A DNA stretch of 64,000 nt from Viridibacillus sp050278625 (lineage in GTDB: Bacteria > Bacillota > Bacilli > Bacillales_A > Planococcaceae): NCBI RefSeq assembly GCF_050278625.1, contig NZ_JBNNTI010000004.1, positions 60,533 through 124,532 on the forward strand. The letters are read 5' to 3'. Made by a program: the position numbers and the translations under genes. Shown here piece after piece: positions 25,091 to 33,673 of this stretch (position 1 is the first letter of the stretch; each line of letters opens with the position of its first letter). The notes beneath the pieces were generated by a model. It saw only the letters and a list, made by a program, of their open reading frames with translations, was not told the origin of the DNA and did no database searches.

Positions 25091-26053
25091 TCAACATTCT
25101 TTTCCAAAGTTATCAAGCAATGCACGCACTTCATCTGTTGATTTCGTGTTCATCAATTGATTTCTTAATTCACCAGCTCCACGGAATCCTTTGACATAAA
25201 TTTTGAAAAAGCGATGAAGCCCTGTGATTGAACGTGGCAGTGCTTCCGCATATTGATCTTGAAGATCAAGCTGCAGTCTTAAAAGATCAAGGTATTCTTT
25301 ACTGCTATGCTCTTTTGGCTCTTTTTCAAAAGCAAAAGGATTTTTAAAAATACCTCGCCCGATCATAACGCCATCAATACCATATTGTTCAGCAAGCTGC
25401 AGCCCAGTTTGACGGTCAGGAATATCTCCATTGATTGTTAGTAGCGTATTTGGTGCGATACGGTCACGTAATTTTTTGATTTCCGGAATTAACTCCCAAT
25501 GCGCATCTACTTGGCTCATTTCCTTTCTTGTACGTAAATGAATAGAAAGGTTCGCAATATCCTGTTTTAAAATATGCGTTAGCCACTCCTCCAACTCAAT
25601 TAAATCGTTATAGCCAAGTCGTGTTTTCACGCTGACAGGCAGTCCGCCCGATTTTGCTGCTTGAATAAGTTCTGCCGCAACGTCTGGACGCAGAATAAGG
25701 CCACTACCTTTCCCTCTCGATGCCACATTCGGTACAGGGCAGCCCATATTAATATCGATGCCTTTAAATCCTAGCTCTGCCATGCCAATACTCATTTGAC
25801 GGAAATATTCGGGATTATCCCCCCAAATATGTGCCACTATTGGCTGTTCATCTTCTGTAAAAATCAAACGGCCACGCACACTTTTCATGCCCTCTGGATG
25901 ACAATAGCTATCCGAGTTTGTAAACTCTGTGAAAAATACATCCGGTCGACCGGCTTCACTTACTACGTGACGAAAAGCAACATCTGTCACATCTTCCATT
26001 GGTGCAAGTACAAAAAATGGTCGTGGTAAATCACGCCAAAAATTTTCTATCAT
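25091..26053 (-). CDS. tRNA-dihydrouridine synthase, YfjN-like
   Basis: FMN-dependent reductase that converts uridine to dihydrouridine in tRNA D-loops. In 320 residues it has the TIM-barrel start FFVLAPMEDVTDVAFR (Dus FMN-binding MxxVTD motif), catalytic Cys105 in NMGCPVPNVASRGKGSGL, and the FMN-phosphate loops LTINGDI and GVMIGRGIFKNP. The sequence is closest in my memory to B. subtilis YfjN rather than DusB/YacF. It is transcribed alone; no strong ribosome binding site is visible before its ATG. Stray rlmCD-like ends lie on both sides. Confidence 0.9.
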   Translation of the reverse strand: MIENFWRDLPRPFFVLAPMEDVTDVAFRHVVSEAGRPDVFFTEFTNSDSYCHPEGMKSVRGRLIFTEDEQPIVAHIWGDNPEYFRQMSIGMAELGFKGIDINMGCPVPNVASRGKGSGLILRPDVAAELIQAAKSGGLPVSVKTRLGYNDLIELEEWLTHILKQDIANLSIHLRTRKEMSQVDAHWELIPEIKKLRDRIAPNTLLTINGDIPDRQTGLQLAEQYGIDGVMIGRGIFKNPFAFEKEPKEHSSKEYLDLLRLQLDLQDQYAEALPRSITGLHRFFKIYVKGFRGAGELRNQLMNTKSTDEVRALLDNFGKEC

Positions 26054-26309
26054 TTCAAATTCAAATCCTCTCGCTATTGTTACAACTTCAAACTCGTGGT
26101 CAAAAAATATAAAGCCAAATGTTTCACTTCTTTCATACTTATATCATGCTTAATAACTTATTATCAAAAACAAGTACATTTGGATATTTATAATTTGTGA
26201 AAAACTATTATGAAAATCGGCAATGTTTATTTTAACGAAAATCGGTCCTGAATGGTATTTTTATAAACAAAAAAGGAGATGGTATAGATTTTTTCTATAT
26301 CAACTGCTT

Positions 26310-26370
26310 TTCTATTATACCAACTCCAACCACTCGACCGCTTCACAATGTGCGTCGCATGTGGGAACAT
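26310..26370 (-). other. orphan rlmCD-like 3' end
   Basis: Minus-strand sequence ATGTTCCCACATGCG, then CATTGTGAAGCGGTCGAGTG and GTTGGAGTTGGTATAA corresponds to MFPH...HCEAVEWLELV-stop, against MFPHTAHCEAVAWLELGE in the true RlmCD at 27184. Two extra bases break the frame. Nothing upstream resembles the rest of the gene, so only the last 55-60 bp are present. The remaining part of 26054-26520 is AT-rich with no gene. Confidence 0.6.
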
Positions 26371-26469
26371 ACCATATAAGAAATACATTTATCTAAACAT
26401 AAATAATACATTTTTAAAAAAAATCCTCAATACTCCTAATTTTAATGTTACAAGTATAATTCATAAAAT

Positions 26470-26503
26470 ACAAAAACCCCTTCCAAAGAAAGAGGCTTTT
26501 GGT
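26470..26503 (-). terminator. terminator of the DUF1456 gene
   Basis: AAAAGCCTCTTTC/GAAGGGGTTTTT imperfect stem with a U run on the minus strand. Confidence 0.65.
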
Positions 26504-26525
26504 GAATATTAAGTATGCTATTCCA

Positions 26526-27032
26526 TTACGCTCTATATCTTACAGCTAAGCCTTTTAAGAACTTACGTGCGAAATTATCTCCGCAATCTTTATAATTTCT
26601 ATGCCCTGGCTTTCTTAATATAGCTCCTAATTCACCTTTTGAAACAGCTATACCGCCATCGTCAAGGATATCCAACATATCATCCGTTGTTAGTTGTAGT
26701 GCTACTTTCAATTTTTTAAGAAGCATATTATTCACATGGTCCTTAGTCTGTTCAGGAGCTTTTGGTTGTCCTGGTTTTGGATCTTGTTTGCCTCTTTTAA
26801 AAGTAATGAAGCCATTTAAAAATGACTCTAACATCTTATAATCGCATTTTATCTGATCGTCATTTTCTTCTACTTCAACTTCTTCATCGAACTCATCTTT
26901 TGATTTTGTAAGTATCTTTGGTACTTCTTCCCTTGTAACTTCCATACCACCCAGTTTAAATATCTCTACCATATCTCTATTTTTTATATCTAGAGCGTAT
27001 CTTGTTCTAATTAAAATATCATTGTTATCCAT
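26526..27032 (-). CDS. DUF1456 protein (YehS family)
   Basis: 168 residues consisting of two copies of the DUF1456 module. Copy 1 spans about residues 1-75 (NNDILIRTRYALDIKNRDMV, EIFKLGGMEVTREEV) and copy 2 about 95-165 (NNMLLKKLKVALQLTTDDML, DILDDGGIAVSKGEL), joined by a Pro/Lys linker KQDPKPGQPKAPEQ. Each module looks like a small helical unit. The function of the family is unknown. TAGGAGG precedes the ATG, and a hairpin follows the stop. It lies between rlmCD and an orphan rlmCD-like 3' end. Confidence 0.85.
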   Translation of the reverse strand: MDNNDILIRTRYALDIKNRDMVEIFKLGGMEVTREEVPKILTKSKDEFDEEVEVEENDDQIKCDYKMLESFLNGFITFKRGKQDPKPGQPKAPEQTKDHVNNMLLKKLKVALQLTTDDMLDILDDGGIAVSKGELGAILRKPGHRNYKDCGDNFARKFLKGLAVRYRA

Positions 27033-27145
27033 TTATAAACCTCCTAATATTTTTGCCTAAATAATTGTCATTTCATTATTTTATGGACCTTTTAATAACC
27101 CATACTTAGCATTACAAACTAAAAAATGTATTGCTATAAAGGAAA

Positions 27146-27178
27146 ATGAAAATCCGAGAATCTTTGTTAGATTCTCGG
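27146..27178 (-). terminator. rlmCD terminator
   Basis: CCGAGAATCT/AGATTCTCGG, 5-nt loop, followed by ATTTTCATTTTCC on the minus strand. Confidence 0.8.
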
Positions 27179-27183
27179 GCTCT

Positions 27184-28548
27184 TTATTCTCCTAATTCCA
27201 ACCACGCTACTGCTTCACAATGAGCTGTATGAGGAAACATATCCACAGGTTGTACTTCTTGTGTTTTATAGCCACGATCTTCTAAGATGCTTAAATCTCT
27301 TGCCAATGTAGCTGGATTACATGATACATACACAACACGTTTTGGTCGTTGCTCTAAAATTGTATTCAACAGTGCTTCATCGCAACCTTTGCGTGGTGGA
27401 TCGACGACTAAAACGTCTGCTGTTTTGCCTTCTTTGTACCAACGTGGGATGACTTCTTCTGCTGGACCTGCTTCGAAATACGTATTTGTAAAACCATTCA
27501 GTTCAGCGTTACGTTTCGCATCTTCAATTGCTTGCGGTACGATTTCTACACCCATTACAGATTTCGCTTTTTGTGCTAGGAATAATGAGATTGAACCAAT
27601 GCCACAGTAAGCATCGATAACTGTTTCGTTCCCTTTAAGATCTGCGTAATCTAATGCTTGCTTATAAAGTACTTCTGTTTGCTCTGGGTTTACTTGATAA
27701 AATGAACGCGCTGAAATTTCGAAGCGTACGTCACCAATTGTATCTTCAATAGTGTCATTGCCCCAAAGTTTTAACGTTTCATTGCCAAATATGACGTTTG
27801 TTTTTTCACCGTTAATATTTTGCATAATCGATGTGACATTTGGTACGAGTTGTTTGATTAGTTCCACTGCTGCTTCAGCTTGCGGGAATTTACGCTTTCT
27901 CGTAACAAGTACTACCATTACTTCGTTTGTTGCATGACCTGTGCGTACAACGACATGACGCAGCATACCTTGACCTGTTTGCTCATCATATGGTTTGATG
28001 CCTAACTTCCAAAGGCGTGGCTTTAAGCCTTCTAAAATGGCGTCTGCTTCTGCTGTTTGGATTAGACAACGATCTGTGTCAACGATATCATGTGATTTTG
28101 CTTTGTAAAAGCCTGCAATCGGTGCTTCACCGTTTAAGCCAAATGGAATTTGTGCTTTATTACGATAGTTCCATGGATTGTCCATACCTTTAACAGGCAA
28201 TACTGGTGCATCAATTTTACCGATACGTGTCATGACATTACGGACCATTTTTTCTTTCCACTTCAATTGACCTTCATATGATAAGTGTTGTAGCTGACAT
28301 CCGCCACACTGTGCAAATACAGGGCATGGTGCTGCTACGCGGTCAGGTGAAGGTTCTGTAATATTGATAATTTTTGCGAAGCCGTAGTTTTTTAATGTTT
28401 TTAATACATGGACTTCAGCTGTTTCATCAGGCAGTCCACCTTGGATGAAAAGTGGGTAGCCGTCGATTTTAGCAACCCCTGCCCCGTCATGTGTTAAGTC
28501 TTCTATATAAACCGTCAAGCGATCATTTTTCTTTACTGGTGCTGTCAT
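27184..28548 (-). CDS. rlmCD: 23S rRNA (uracil-C5)-methyltransferase RlmCD
   Basis: RumA-family enzyme that makes 5-methyluridine in 23S rRNA (U747 and U1939 in B. subtilis RlmCD). The 454 residues begin with a TRAM domain (6-65), then the [4Fe-4S] ligands Cys75, Cys81, Cys84 (CPVFAQCGGC) and Cys161. The Rossmann methyltransferase domain shows DAYCGIGSISLFLA (AdoMet loop), VDPPRKGCD and the nucleophilic Cys in YVSCNPATLARDL. The C-terminal MFPHTAHCEAVAWLE places the catalytic Glu. GGAGG precedes the ATG. Which uracils are modified in this organism is inferred from the close Bacillus homologue. Confidence 0.93.
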   Translation of the reverse strand: MTAPVKKNDRLTVYIEDLTHDGAGVAKIDGYPLFIQGGLPDETAEVHVLKTLKNYGFAKIINITEPSPDRVAAPCPVFAQCGGCQLQHLSYEGQLKWKEKMVRNVMTRIGKIDAPVLPVKGMDNPWNYRNKAQIPFGLNGEAPIAGFYKAKSHDIVDTDRCLIQTAEADAILEGLKPRLWKLGIKPYDEQTGQGMLRHVVVRTGHATNEVMVVLVTRKRKFPQAEAAVELIKQLVPNVTSIMQNINGEKTNVIFGNETLKLWGNDTIEDTIGDVRFEISARSFYQVNPEQTEVLYKQALDYADLKGNETVIDAYCGIGSISLFLAQKAKSVMGVEIVPQAIEDAKRNAELNGFTNTYFEAGPAEEVIPRWYKEGKTADVLVVDPPRKGCDEALLNTILEQRPKRVVYVSCNPATLARDLSILEDRGYKTQEVQPVDMFPHTAHCEAVAWLELGE

Positions 28549-28600
28549 TTTCGTACTTCCTCCATTTCAGTTCTTCTATTGTACCATGACCTCTCAGAAG

Positions 28601-28638
28601 AAAAAAATCCAAGTGCCAGAATCGACACTTGGATTTAA
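28601..28638 (-). terminator. cyd operon terminator
   Basis: AAATCCAAGTG/CACTTGGATTT stem with a 10-nt loop and a seven-U run on the minus strand, 9 nt after the cydS stop. Confidence 0.85.
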
Positions 28639-28646
28639 AAAGTCAA

Positions 28647-28754
28647 TTATTCACCTTTCGTAACTGGCCCATCTTTTAATGCTACAAAGAAGGCTACTGC
28701 AATGGATGCTGCTAAAATAATAAATGGTGCATAGAAAATTAGAAAATTAACCAT
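28647..28754 (-). CDS. cydS: CydS-like small subunit of cytochrome bd oxidase
   Basis: A 35-residue peptide, MVNFLIFYAPFIILAA at the N-terminus, one membrane helix (about 4-26) and a short polar tail ending VTKGE. AAGGAGGA lies 8 nt upstream, overlapping the cydB stop region, and the start is only 15 nt beyond cydB. Length, YAP motif, AFxVxLKD segment and position match CydS, the third subunit seen in the Geobacillus bd oxidase structure, where it sits against the CydA heme helices. Short enough to be missed by gene callers. Confidence 0.85.
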   Translation of the reverse strand: MVNFLIFYAPFIILAASIAVAFFVALKDGPVTKGE

Positions 28755-28769
28755 TCTGAAAATCCTCCT

Positions 28770-29795
28770 TTATGCATGATGATCTTTTTTTCCACGAATA
28801 TAATCTTTGTTGAATAAAAATAACTTCAAGAGCAAGTATATTGATGGGATTAACAGTAAAAGTCCTAGAACGAAGGCGAATATTAAAGAGATTGCCATCG
28901 CAGGATTTGTAAAGCCATCGTATATTGTCAAATGCGGGTAAAGTAAATATGGATAATGTGAAATACCATAGGCAAAGAATGCTAATGCAAATTGGCCAAA
29001 TAGTAAACCTAACGCCCAGTTATAATGCTGTTGCTTCCAAACAAGCCATACTGTAATAACAAACATGATTGCTGATAGACCGAACAGCCAGCCTAGATCG
29101 ACCATACGATTAAAATGCTCCACATTATGCTTACTTAGCTCAAACATAATACCAATAACAGAAATTGCTAATGGACCTGCCCAAATAAGCGCGTATTTTC
29201 TAAGAAGCTTTGTAGCGGTTTTATCCCCAGCTTTATCTGCATACCAAGTTAAAAATACAGCTGATATATATAGAACAGCCGCTATTGCTAAAACGACAAT
29301 ACTCCAAGTTAATGGACTTGTGAACAATGCATGATAATCCAGCACTGGATTATCATTCACCATAGATACAAAGCCACCTTCAGAAATCGTTAACACTACT
29401 GATAATGAGGCTGGAATTAACAATCCTGCCGCACCGTACATGAACGAATAACCTTTATGTCCCCGTGAGCCATACGATTCAAACGCGTAGTAACTACCAC
29501 GAATGGCCAAGAGGATAATCGCAATACTTGCTGGTACGAGTAATGTTGTTCCATAATAAAATGCTGTTTTTGGGAAGAAACCTACAACTCCCACAAAAAA
29601 GAATACTAAGAATACATTCGTTACTTCCCATACTGGTGACAAATAACGTTGAATAATATTCGTTAAAATATGTTGTCGACCCGTTAATACACCATATGCA
29701 TTGAAAAATCCAGCGCCAAAGTCAATCGAACCGATAATTAAATAGCCTAATAAAAACAGCCATAATACGGAAATCCCCAAAATTTCTAATGTCAT
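28770..29795 (-). CDS. cydB: cytochrome bd quinol oxidase subunit II (CydB)
   Basis: 341 residues with nine hydrophobic segments. FLLGYLIIGSIDFGAGFF near residues 15-32 is the conserved CydB start with Asp and Gly pairs, followed by YLSPVWEVTNVFL. CydB is the heme-free partner of CydA and lines the oxygen or proton route. The length fits the short Geobacillus type (about 342). Its ATG overlaps the cydA stop by 4 nt (ATGA), so the two are translationally coupled. Confidence 0.94.
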   Translation of the reverse strand: MTLEILGISVLWLFLLGYLIIGSIDFGAGFFNAYGVLTGRQHILTNIIQRYLSPVWEVTNVFLVFFFVGVVGFFPKTAFYYGTTLLVPASIAIILLAIRGSYYAFESYGSRGHKGYSFMYGAAGLLIPASLSVVLTISEGGFVSMVNDNPVLDYHALFTSPLTWSIVVLAIAAVLYISAVFLTWYADKAGDKTATKLLRKYALIWAGPLAISVIGIMFELSKHNVEHFNRMVDLGWLFGLSAIMFVITVWLVWKQQHYNWALGLLFGQFALAFFAYGISHYPYLLYPHLTIYDGFTNPAMAISLIFAFVLGLLLLIPSIYLLLKLFLFNKDYIRGKKDHHA

Positions 29796-31138
29796 GAGAA
29801 GTCACCGCCTTTTTCAGCTTTGCGATCTTCAATTTCTTGTTCAATTGGATTGTGACGGAACATACGACGAAGTACAACGACACTACCAATTCCTAAAACG
29901 ATATATAAGCCACAGAATAATATCAACATAATGTCCACATGATCACTTGTTGTGGCAGCTTCTGCTACCTTCATATACTTACGTAAAATCCACGGTTGGC
30001 GTCCAACTTCTGCAAGCCACCAGCCAGCTTCAATAGCAATAATAGATAATGGTCCACCTGCAACAATGACCCAACGGAACCATCTTGAACTAACAAATGT
30101 CCAGCTTCGAATTTTACCTAATACATACACTGCTGATACTAATACCATGAACATACCGATCATGACCATCGTATCAAACAAGTAGTGAATATAAAGTGGT
30201 GGTGTTTCATCTTCTGGAAATTCATTTAGTCCAACAACCTCAGCTGTAGGATTTGAATGCGCTAAAAAACTTAAAGCATAAGGCACTTTAATGGCATACT
30301 TCACTTCTTCACCATTGGTTACACCAAATAGAATAAGTGGCGCATTTTTTTCAGTTTCAAAATGCCATTCAGCTGCAGCTAATTTTTCTGGTTGATATTC
30401 TACTAAATATTTTGCAGAGAAATCTCCAATGATTGCTGAAGCAATGGCAAATACTAAACCAACTTTCATTAATAAGAACAATGCCTTTTTGTGATAAACA
30501 TGATTTGAACCTTTAAGCATTTTAAATGCTGCAATAGCTGCTAAAATAAAAGCGGCTGTCATGTAAGCTGTTACGACAACATGCGCTACTTTAGTTGGCA
30601 TCGCAGGGTTTAACATCGCTAAAATTGGTTGAATATTAACGAGCTGACCATCTACAATATCAAATCCTTGTGGTGCATTCATAAATGCATTCACGATTGT
30701 AATAAAAACGGCTGACATCGATGCACCAATTGCAACAGGAATTAATAATAGTAAATGTTTCTTTTGATTTTCAAAACGGTCCCAAGTGTATAAATAAATA
30801 CCTAAGAAGATTGCTTCAAAGAAAAACGCAAATGTCTCCATAAAAAGCGGTAATGCAATAACATTACCTGCTAGCTGCATGAAGTTCGGCCATAGTAGCG
30901 ATAATTGCAAACCGATAGCAGTACCTGTTACTACACCGACTGCTACGGTTATAACGAATCCACGTGCCCAACGTCTTGCAAGTAGAATATAGTGCTCATC
31001 ATTCTTCTTGATCCCTACCCATTGTGCAATCATAATCATTAATGGGACACCTACGCCTATCGTAGCGTAAATGATATGGAAAGATAATGTAAGCTCCGTT
31101 AAGATACGGCTAAAAAATACTGCACTTTCATTTTCCAT
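29792..31138 (-). CDS. cydA: cytochrome bd quinol oxidase subunit I (CydA)
   Basis: 448 residues, the same length as Geobacillus CydA. It carries the three hemes (b558, b595, d) and oxidises menaquinol while reducing oxygen at low tension. The N-terminal helix ELTLSFHIIYATIGVG gives a heme-ligand His, WARGFVITVAVGVVTGTAIG is the GRQ-like region, and GWWLAEVGRQPW near the end is the family signature. The Q-loop is of the short type usual in Firmicutes. GAGGAGGA precedes the ATG. It heads cydABS, with a 31-codon frame just upstream. Confidence 0.95.
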   Translation of the reverse strand: MENESAVFFSRILTELTLSFHIIYATIGVGVPLMIMIAQWVGIKKNDEHYILLARRWARGFVITVAVGVVTGTAIGLQLSLLWPNFMQLAGNVIALPLFMETFAFFFEAIFLGIYLYTWDRFENQKKHLLLLIPVAIGASMSAVFITIVNAFMNAPQGFDIVDGQLVNIQPILAMLNPAMPTKVAHVVVTAYMTAAFILAAIAAFKMLKGSNHVYHKKALFLLMKVGLVFAIASAIIGDFSAKYLVEYQPEKLAAAEWHFETEKNAPLILFGVTNGEEVKYAIKVPYALSFLAHSNPTAEVVGLNEFPEDETPPLYIHYLFDTMVMIGMFMVLVSAVYVLGKIRSWTFVSSRWFRWVIVAGGPLSIIAIEAGWWLAEVGRQPWILRKYMKVAEAATTSDHVDIMLILFCGLYIVLGIGSVVVLRRMFRHNPIEQEIEDRKAEKGGDFS

Positions 31139-31150
31139 GATCGTTCCTCC

Positions 31151-31246
31151 TCAGCTTCCGAAAATTCGTCCGACGAGTGACAACAGCATAATACCTGCAA
31201 CGATAAAGCTTAACCAGATTAATTTCTTCTCATGTGTTTTATACAT
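31151..31246 (-). CDS. 31-residue single-helix membrane peptide upstream of cydA
   Basis: The peptide starts MYKTHEKKLIWLSF and has one hydrophobic helix (about 9-28) ending GRIFGS. AAGGGAGAG lies about 6 nt upstream of the ATG, the stop is 12 nt before cydA, and cydA's ribosome binding site lies in that gap. The position and design suggest a partner or leader of the bd oxidase, but I do not know a named family for it; CydX-type proteins normally sit downstream of cydB, where a CydS is already present. Confidence 0.6.
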   Translation of the reverse strand: MYKTHEKKLIWLSFIVAGIMLLSLVGRIFGS

Positions 31247-31267
31247 AGCGCACTCTCCCTTACTTAC

Positions 31268-31322
31268 TATTATAACCATGGCAACCACCATTCTATCTCC
31301 CGAACGTGACAGATTTATCACG
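31268..31322 (-). promoter_or_regulatory. cyd promoter region with an 18-bp palindrome
   Basis: TATAAT (31268-31273 complement) lies 22 nt before the small peptide gene, with no good -35. CGTGACAGATTTATCACG (31305-31322) is a palindrome, CGTGA-N8-TCACG, placed where an activator or repressor would act. It does not exactly fit the Fnr or Rex half-site spacing. Confidence 0.35.
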
Positions 31323-31410
31323 TATTCATGTTCAAAATATGATAAAAGAATGTTCAAAATGTGAATTGATGTTTATCGTGAGCAAAGAATTTGCTTTTCA
31401 TGTACTGAAT

Positions 31411-31447
31411 AAAAAAAGACTAGAAAGCGGTTTGGCTTCTAGTCTTA
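31411..31447 (-). terminator. dgkB terminator
   Basis: AAGACTAGAA/TTCTAGTCTT with an 11-nt centre, then seven U on the minus strand. Confidence 0.8.
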
Positions 31448-31461
31448 AGTCATTCATTATA

Positions 31462-32373
31462 TTATGGTCTATCTTGTTCTCGAATATCATCAATTGGTAC
31501 AAAAACTTCAATATGTCTTTTTAAATTTCTAAATTCAGCAGGAATATCCCCACCGTATTCACCATCTAAATTCAACTGTACTACTTCATCCGAAGTCACT
31601 TTTACATGACTAGCCTTTGTATGGATAATATGCGGGTCTTTAAAATGTTCTCCTCTAACTGCAAGTGATACAAGCTTAATAAAATCAGCGATATTACATT
31701 TTTTTAAAATGAACATTGAAAAGTAGCCATCATTAATACTTGAATTTGGTGATAATTTTTCGAATCCACCTACAGAGTTTGTTAAACCGATTAAAAACAT
31801 CATTGCTTCATCTTCAAAAACTTCTCCGTCGTATTCAATACGCATTCTAGAAGCCTTTATTGAGGGCAGCATTTCGATGCCTTTTAAATAATAAGCTAGT
31901 TGTCCAATCATTGTTTTAAGCTTACTCGGTACTTCGTAAGTCAGTTCAGTGATACGACCACCACCAGCGATATTAATAAAATAACGATCATTAACTAGTC
32001 CTACATCCACCGGAATAGTATCGCCTTTAATAATAATATCTACAGCTTTGCTGATATCTCGGGGAATATGTACCGCACGTGCAAAGTCATTTGTTGTTCC
32101 CATCGGTATTAATCCAATTTGAGGTCTCTCTTCAAATCCGCTAACCCCTGCGACAACTTCGTTTAATGTACCATCTCCACCTACAGCAATGATAACATCA
32201 AATTTACGCTCAACTGCAGCCTTTGCAGCAGTAGTTGCATCTCCTGCACAGGTAGTAGCATGACAAGAGGCTTCATAGCCGGCGACTTCTAATTTTTCTA
32301 ATACTTCAGGTAGATGCTTTTTGAAAATTTCCCTACCCGATGTGGGGTTATAAATGATTCGTGCTCGTTTCAT
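31462..32373 (-). CDS. dgkB: diacylglycerol kinase DgkB
   Basis: 303 residues of the DAGK_cat family. It phosphorylates diacylglycerol released during lipoteichoic acid synthesis to phosphatidic acid at the cytoplasmic membrane face. RIIYNPTSGRE opens the nucleotide-binding domain, VGGDGTLNEVV (about 64-74) is the catalytic GGDGT loop, and GLIPMGTTNDFAR follows. The C-terminal beta-sandwich carries VDVGLVNDRYFINIAGGG. In B. subtilis dgkB (yerQ) follows gatB in the same gene neighbourhood, as it nearly does here. AAAGAAGG precedes the ATG. Confidence 0.93.
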   Translation of the reverse strand: MKRARIIYNPTSGREIFKKHLPEVLEKLEVAGYEASCHATTCAGDATTAAKAAVERKFDVIIAVGGDGTLNEVVAGVSGFEERPQIGLIPMGTTNDFARAVHIPRDISKAVDIIIKGDTIPVDVGLVNDRYFINIAGGGRITELTYEVPSKLKTMIGQLAYYLKGIEMLPSIKASRMRIEYDGEVFEDEAMMFLIGLTNSVGGFEKLSPNSSINDGYFSMFILKKCNIADFIKLVSLAVRGEHFKDPHIIHTKASHVKVTSDEVVQLNLDGEYGGDIPAEFRNLKRHIEVFVPIDDIREQDRP

Positions 32374-32462
32374 ATCATTACCTTCTTTACTCTACAATTT
32401 TCTAATTATATTAACGGAAAAATTCTAAGGAATGTTCCCAAAAGTACTAAACGCTCAAAATA

Positions 32463-32502
32463 GGCTGTCTCAACGTTTATATTAAATACGTTTAGGCAGC
32501 CC
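32463..32502 (-). terminator. terminator of the thioredoxin-like gene
   Basis: GGCTGCCTAAACG pairs with CGTTGAGACAGCC imperfectly on the minus strand; the poly-U is weak. It is about 100 bp beyond the stop at 32607. I see no other gene in 32374-32606. Confidence 0.45.
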
Positions 32503-32606
32503 TTTATTTCTTGTAATTTGTCTAAGATTTAAGTTTTAAGACGTCCAAATTTGAAAAGCTTCCAATCTCATTATACAGAATCATACTTATTATGCAAATG
32601 ACGGTT

Positions 32607-33167
32607 TTATTTTAAAGTATCTGTTACAACTTTACGGAAATCATCATATACCCAGCCCCAGAATTCTTCATTTGAAGCATTCTCATCAGTAATTCCTGCA
32701 AAAAGTTCCTTTTGCTTCTCTGTAAATGTCGGATCATCTTGTGCAGGTAGTGTGGCTTTTTTAGCTAATACATATTCTTGTAATTGTGGTGCACGTGGTC
32801 CCCATTTTCCAATTACTTCTCCCGCTTCACTTAAAATAATATAAACAGGAATAGAGCGACCACCATTTGTCAAATATTGATCCATAAGCTCTAAATTTAG
32901 GTCACGATAGACACAACGCATTTCTAGATTAGCTGCCTCTGCAATTTTACGAATGATTGGATTATTCATCATCGCATCACCACACCAGTCTTCTGTGATT
33001 GTTAAAATATGTGGTTTTTTTGATGCTAATAAAGAAATAAATGCTTCATCCTCAGGTAATTGATAATTGTTATAAACTTTGAAGCTATTATCCTTCTGCG
33101 CTGTCATGCTATCCATATAATCTTGAATTGAAATTGCTTCGTCAAAGTATTGTTGTTCAGTTTTCAT
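32607..33167 (-). CDS. thioredoxin-like family protein with a WCGD site
   Basis: 186 residues with the thioredoxin-fold order: LTITEDWCGDAMMNNPII (residues 55-72) in place of the CxxC loop, MRCVYRDLNLELMDQYL, and the cis-Pro strand RSIPVYIIL. The second active-site Cys of CxxC is Asp (WCGD), so a normal dithiol-disulfide cycle is unlikely; similar one-Cys proteins exist across Bacillales. The C-terminal helices (FTEKQKELFAGITDEN) are an extension. AAGGAGG precedes the ATG. It stands between dgkB and an acetamidase remnant; role unknown. Confidence 0.8.
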   Translation of the reverse strand: MKTEQQYFDEAISIQDYMDSMTAQKDNSFKVYNNYQLPEDEAFISLLASKKPHILTITEDWCGDAMMNNPIIRKIAEAANLEMRCVYRDLNLELMDQYLTNGGRSIPVYIILSEAGEVIGKWGPRAPQLQEYVLAKKATLPAQDDPTFTEKQKELFAGITDENASNEEFWGWVYDDFRKVVTDTLK

Positions 33168-33259
33168 ATGTAAAACCTCCTTGAAAATAGTGTAAATCTT
33201 TTATTAATTTTTGGCAAAGTTCTAAACATGCTTATCACAAATAAGATGCTGTTACTAAG

Positions 33260-33625
33260 CTATTTTAAATATTTAATTGAGTTAGAGTTTTTTGATAATA
33301 CGAAGCGTACAGTCATTAGTGGATCGACCATCTGGCAAATTTCAATTTGACCAGCTGCGCTTAATAACATAGCTATTGATCGCCCTGATTTTTGTATAAT
33401 CCTATTTGCCATTAGCTCCGCTGCAAGCTTGCCTGCTTCATCTAATGTTTTGGCAGAAGCAATTTGTGTAAACACTTCTTCATTTTCTAGTAAAGGTTGT
33501 TCAATTGCCTCTCCTTTTATAATCTCTAATGTAACTATTGCTGCACCTTCAATTTCAACACCACTAACAACAATTTCCCCATCACCCATTGCAGCATGGA
33601 AATCACTAAGACCAAATAGTGCACC
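33260..33625 (-). pseudogene. C-terminal remnant of an acetamidase/formamidase
   Basis: The frame opens after a stop with GALFGLSDFHAAMGDGEIVV, which resembles the internal FGDLHAAMGDGE motif of acetamidase/formamidase (FmdA/AmdA) enzymes, and continues to the C-terminus (VDPLMTVRFVLSK). About two-thirds of the protein is missing. The ATG inside the motif has no ribosome binding site, so it is unlikely to be a real start. Small deletions relative to the family are likely near SGRSIAMLL. It is a relic; amide hydrolysis is lost unless another copy exists. Confidence 0.75.
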
Positions 33626-33673
33626 TTAAACGAAAATAGGGAGATTACACCTATCTTTTTTCTCTACTATAGC

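Noticed and set aside
31305..31322. Rex or Fnr operator upstream of cyd
   Set aside because: The palindrome has half-sites eight bases apart, while Fnr and Rex sites have six between the GTGA/TCAC halves; kept only as an unnamed palindrome.
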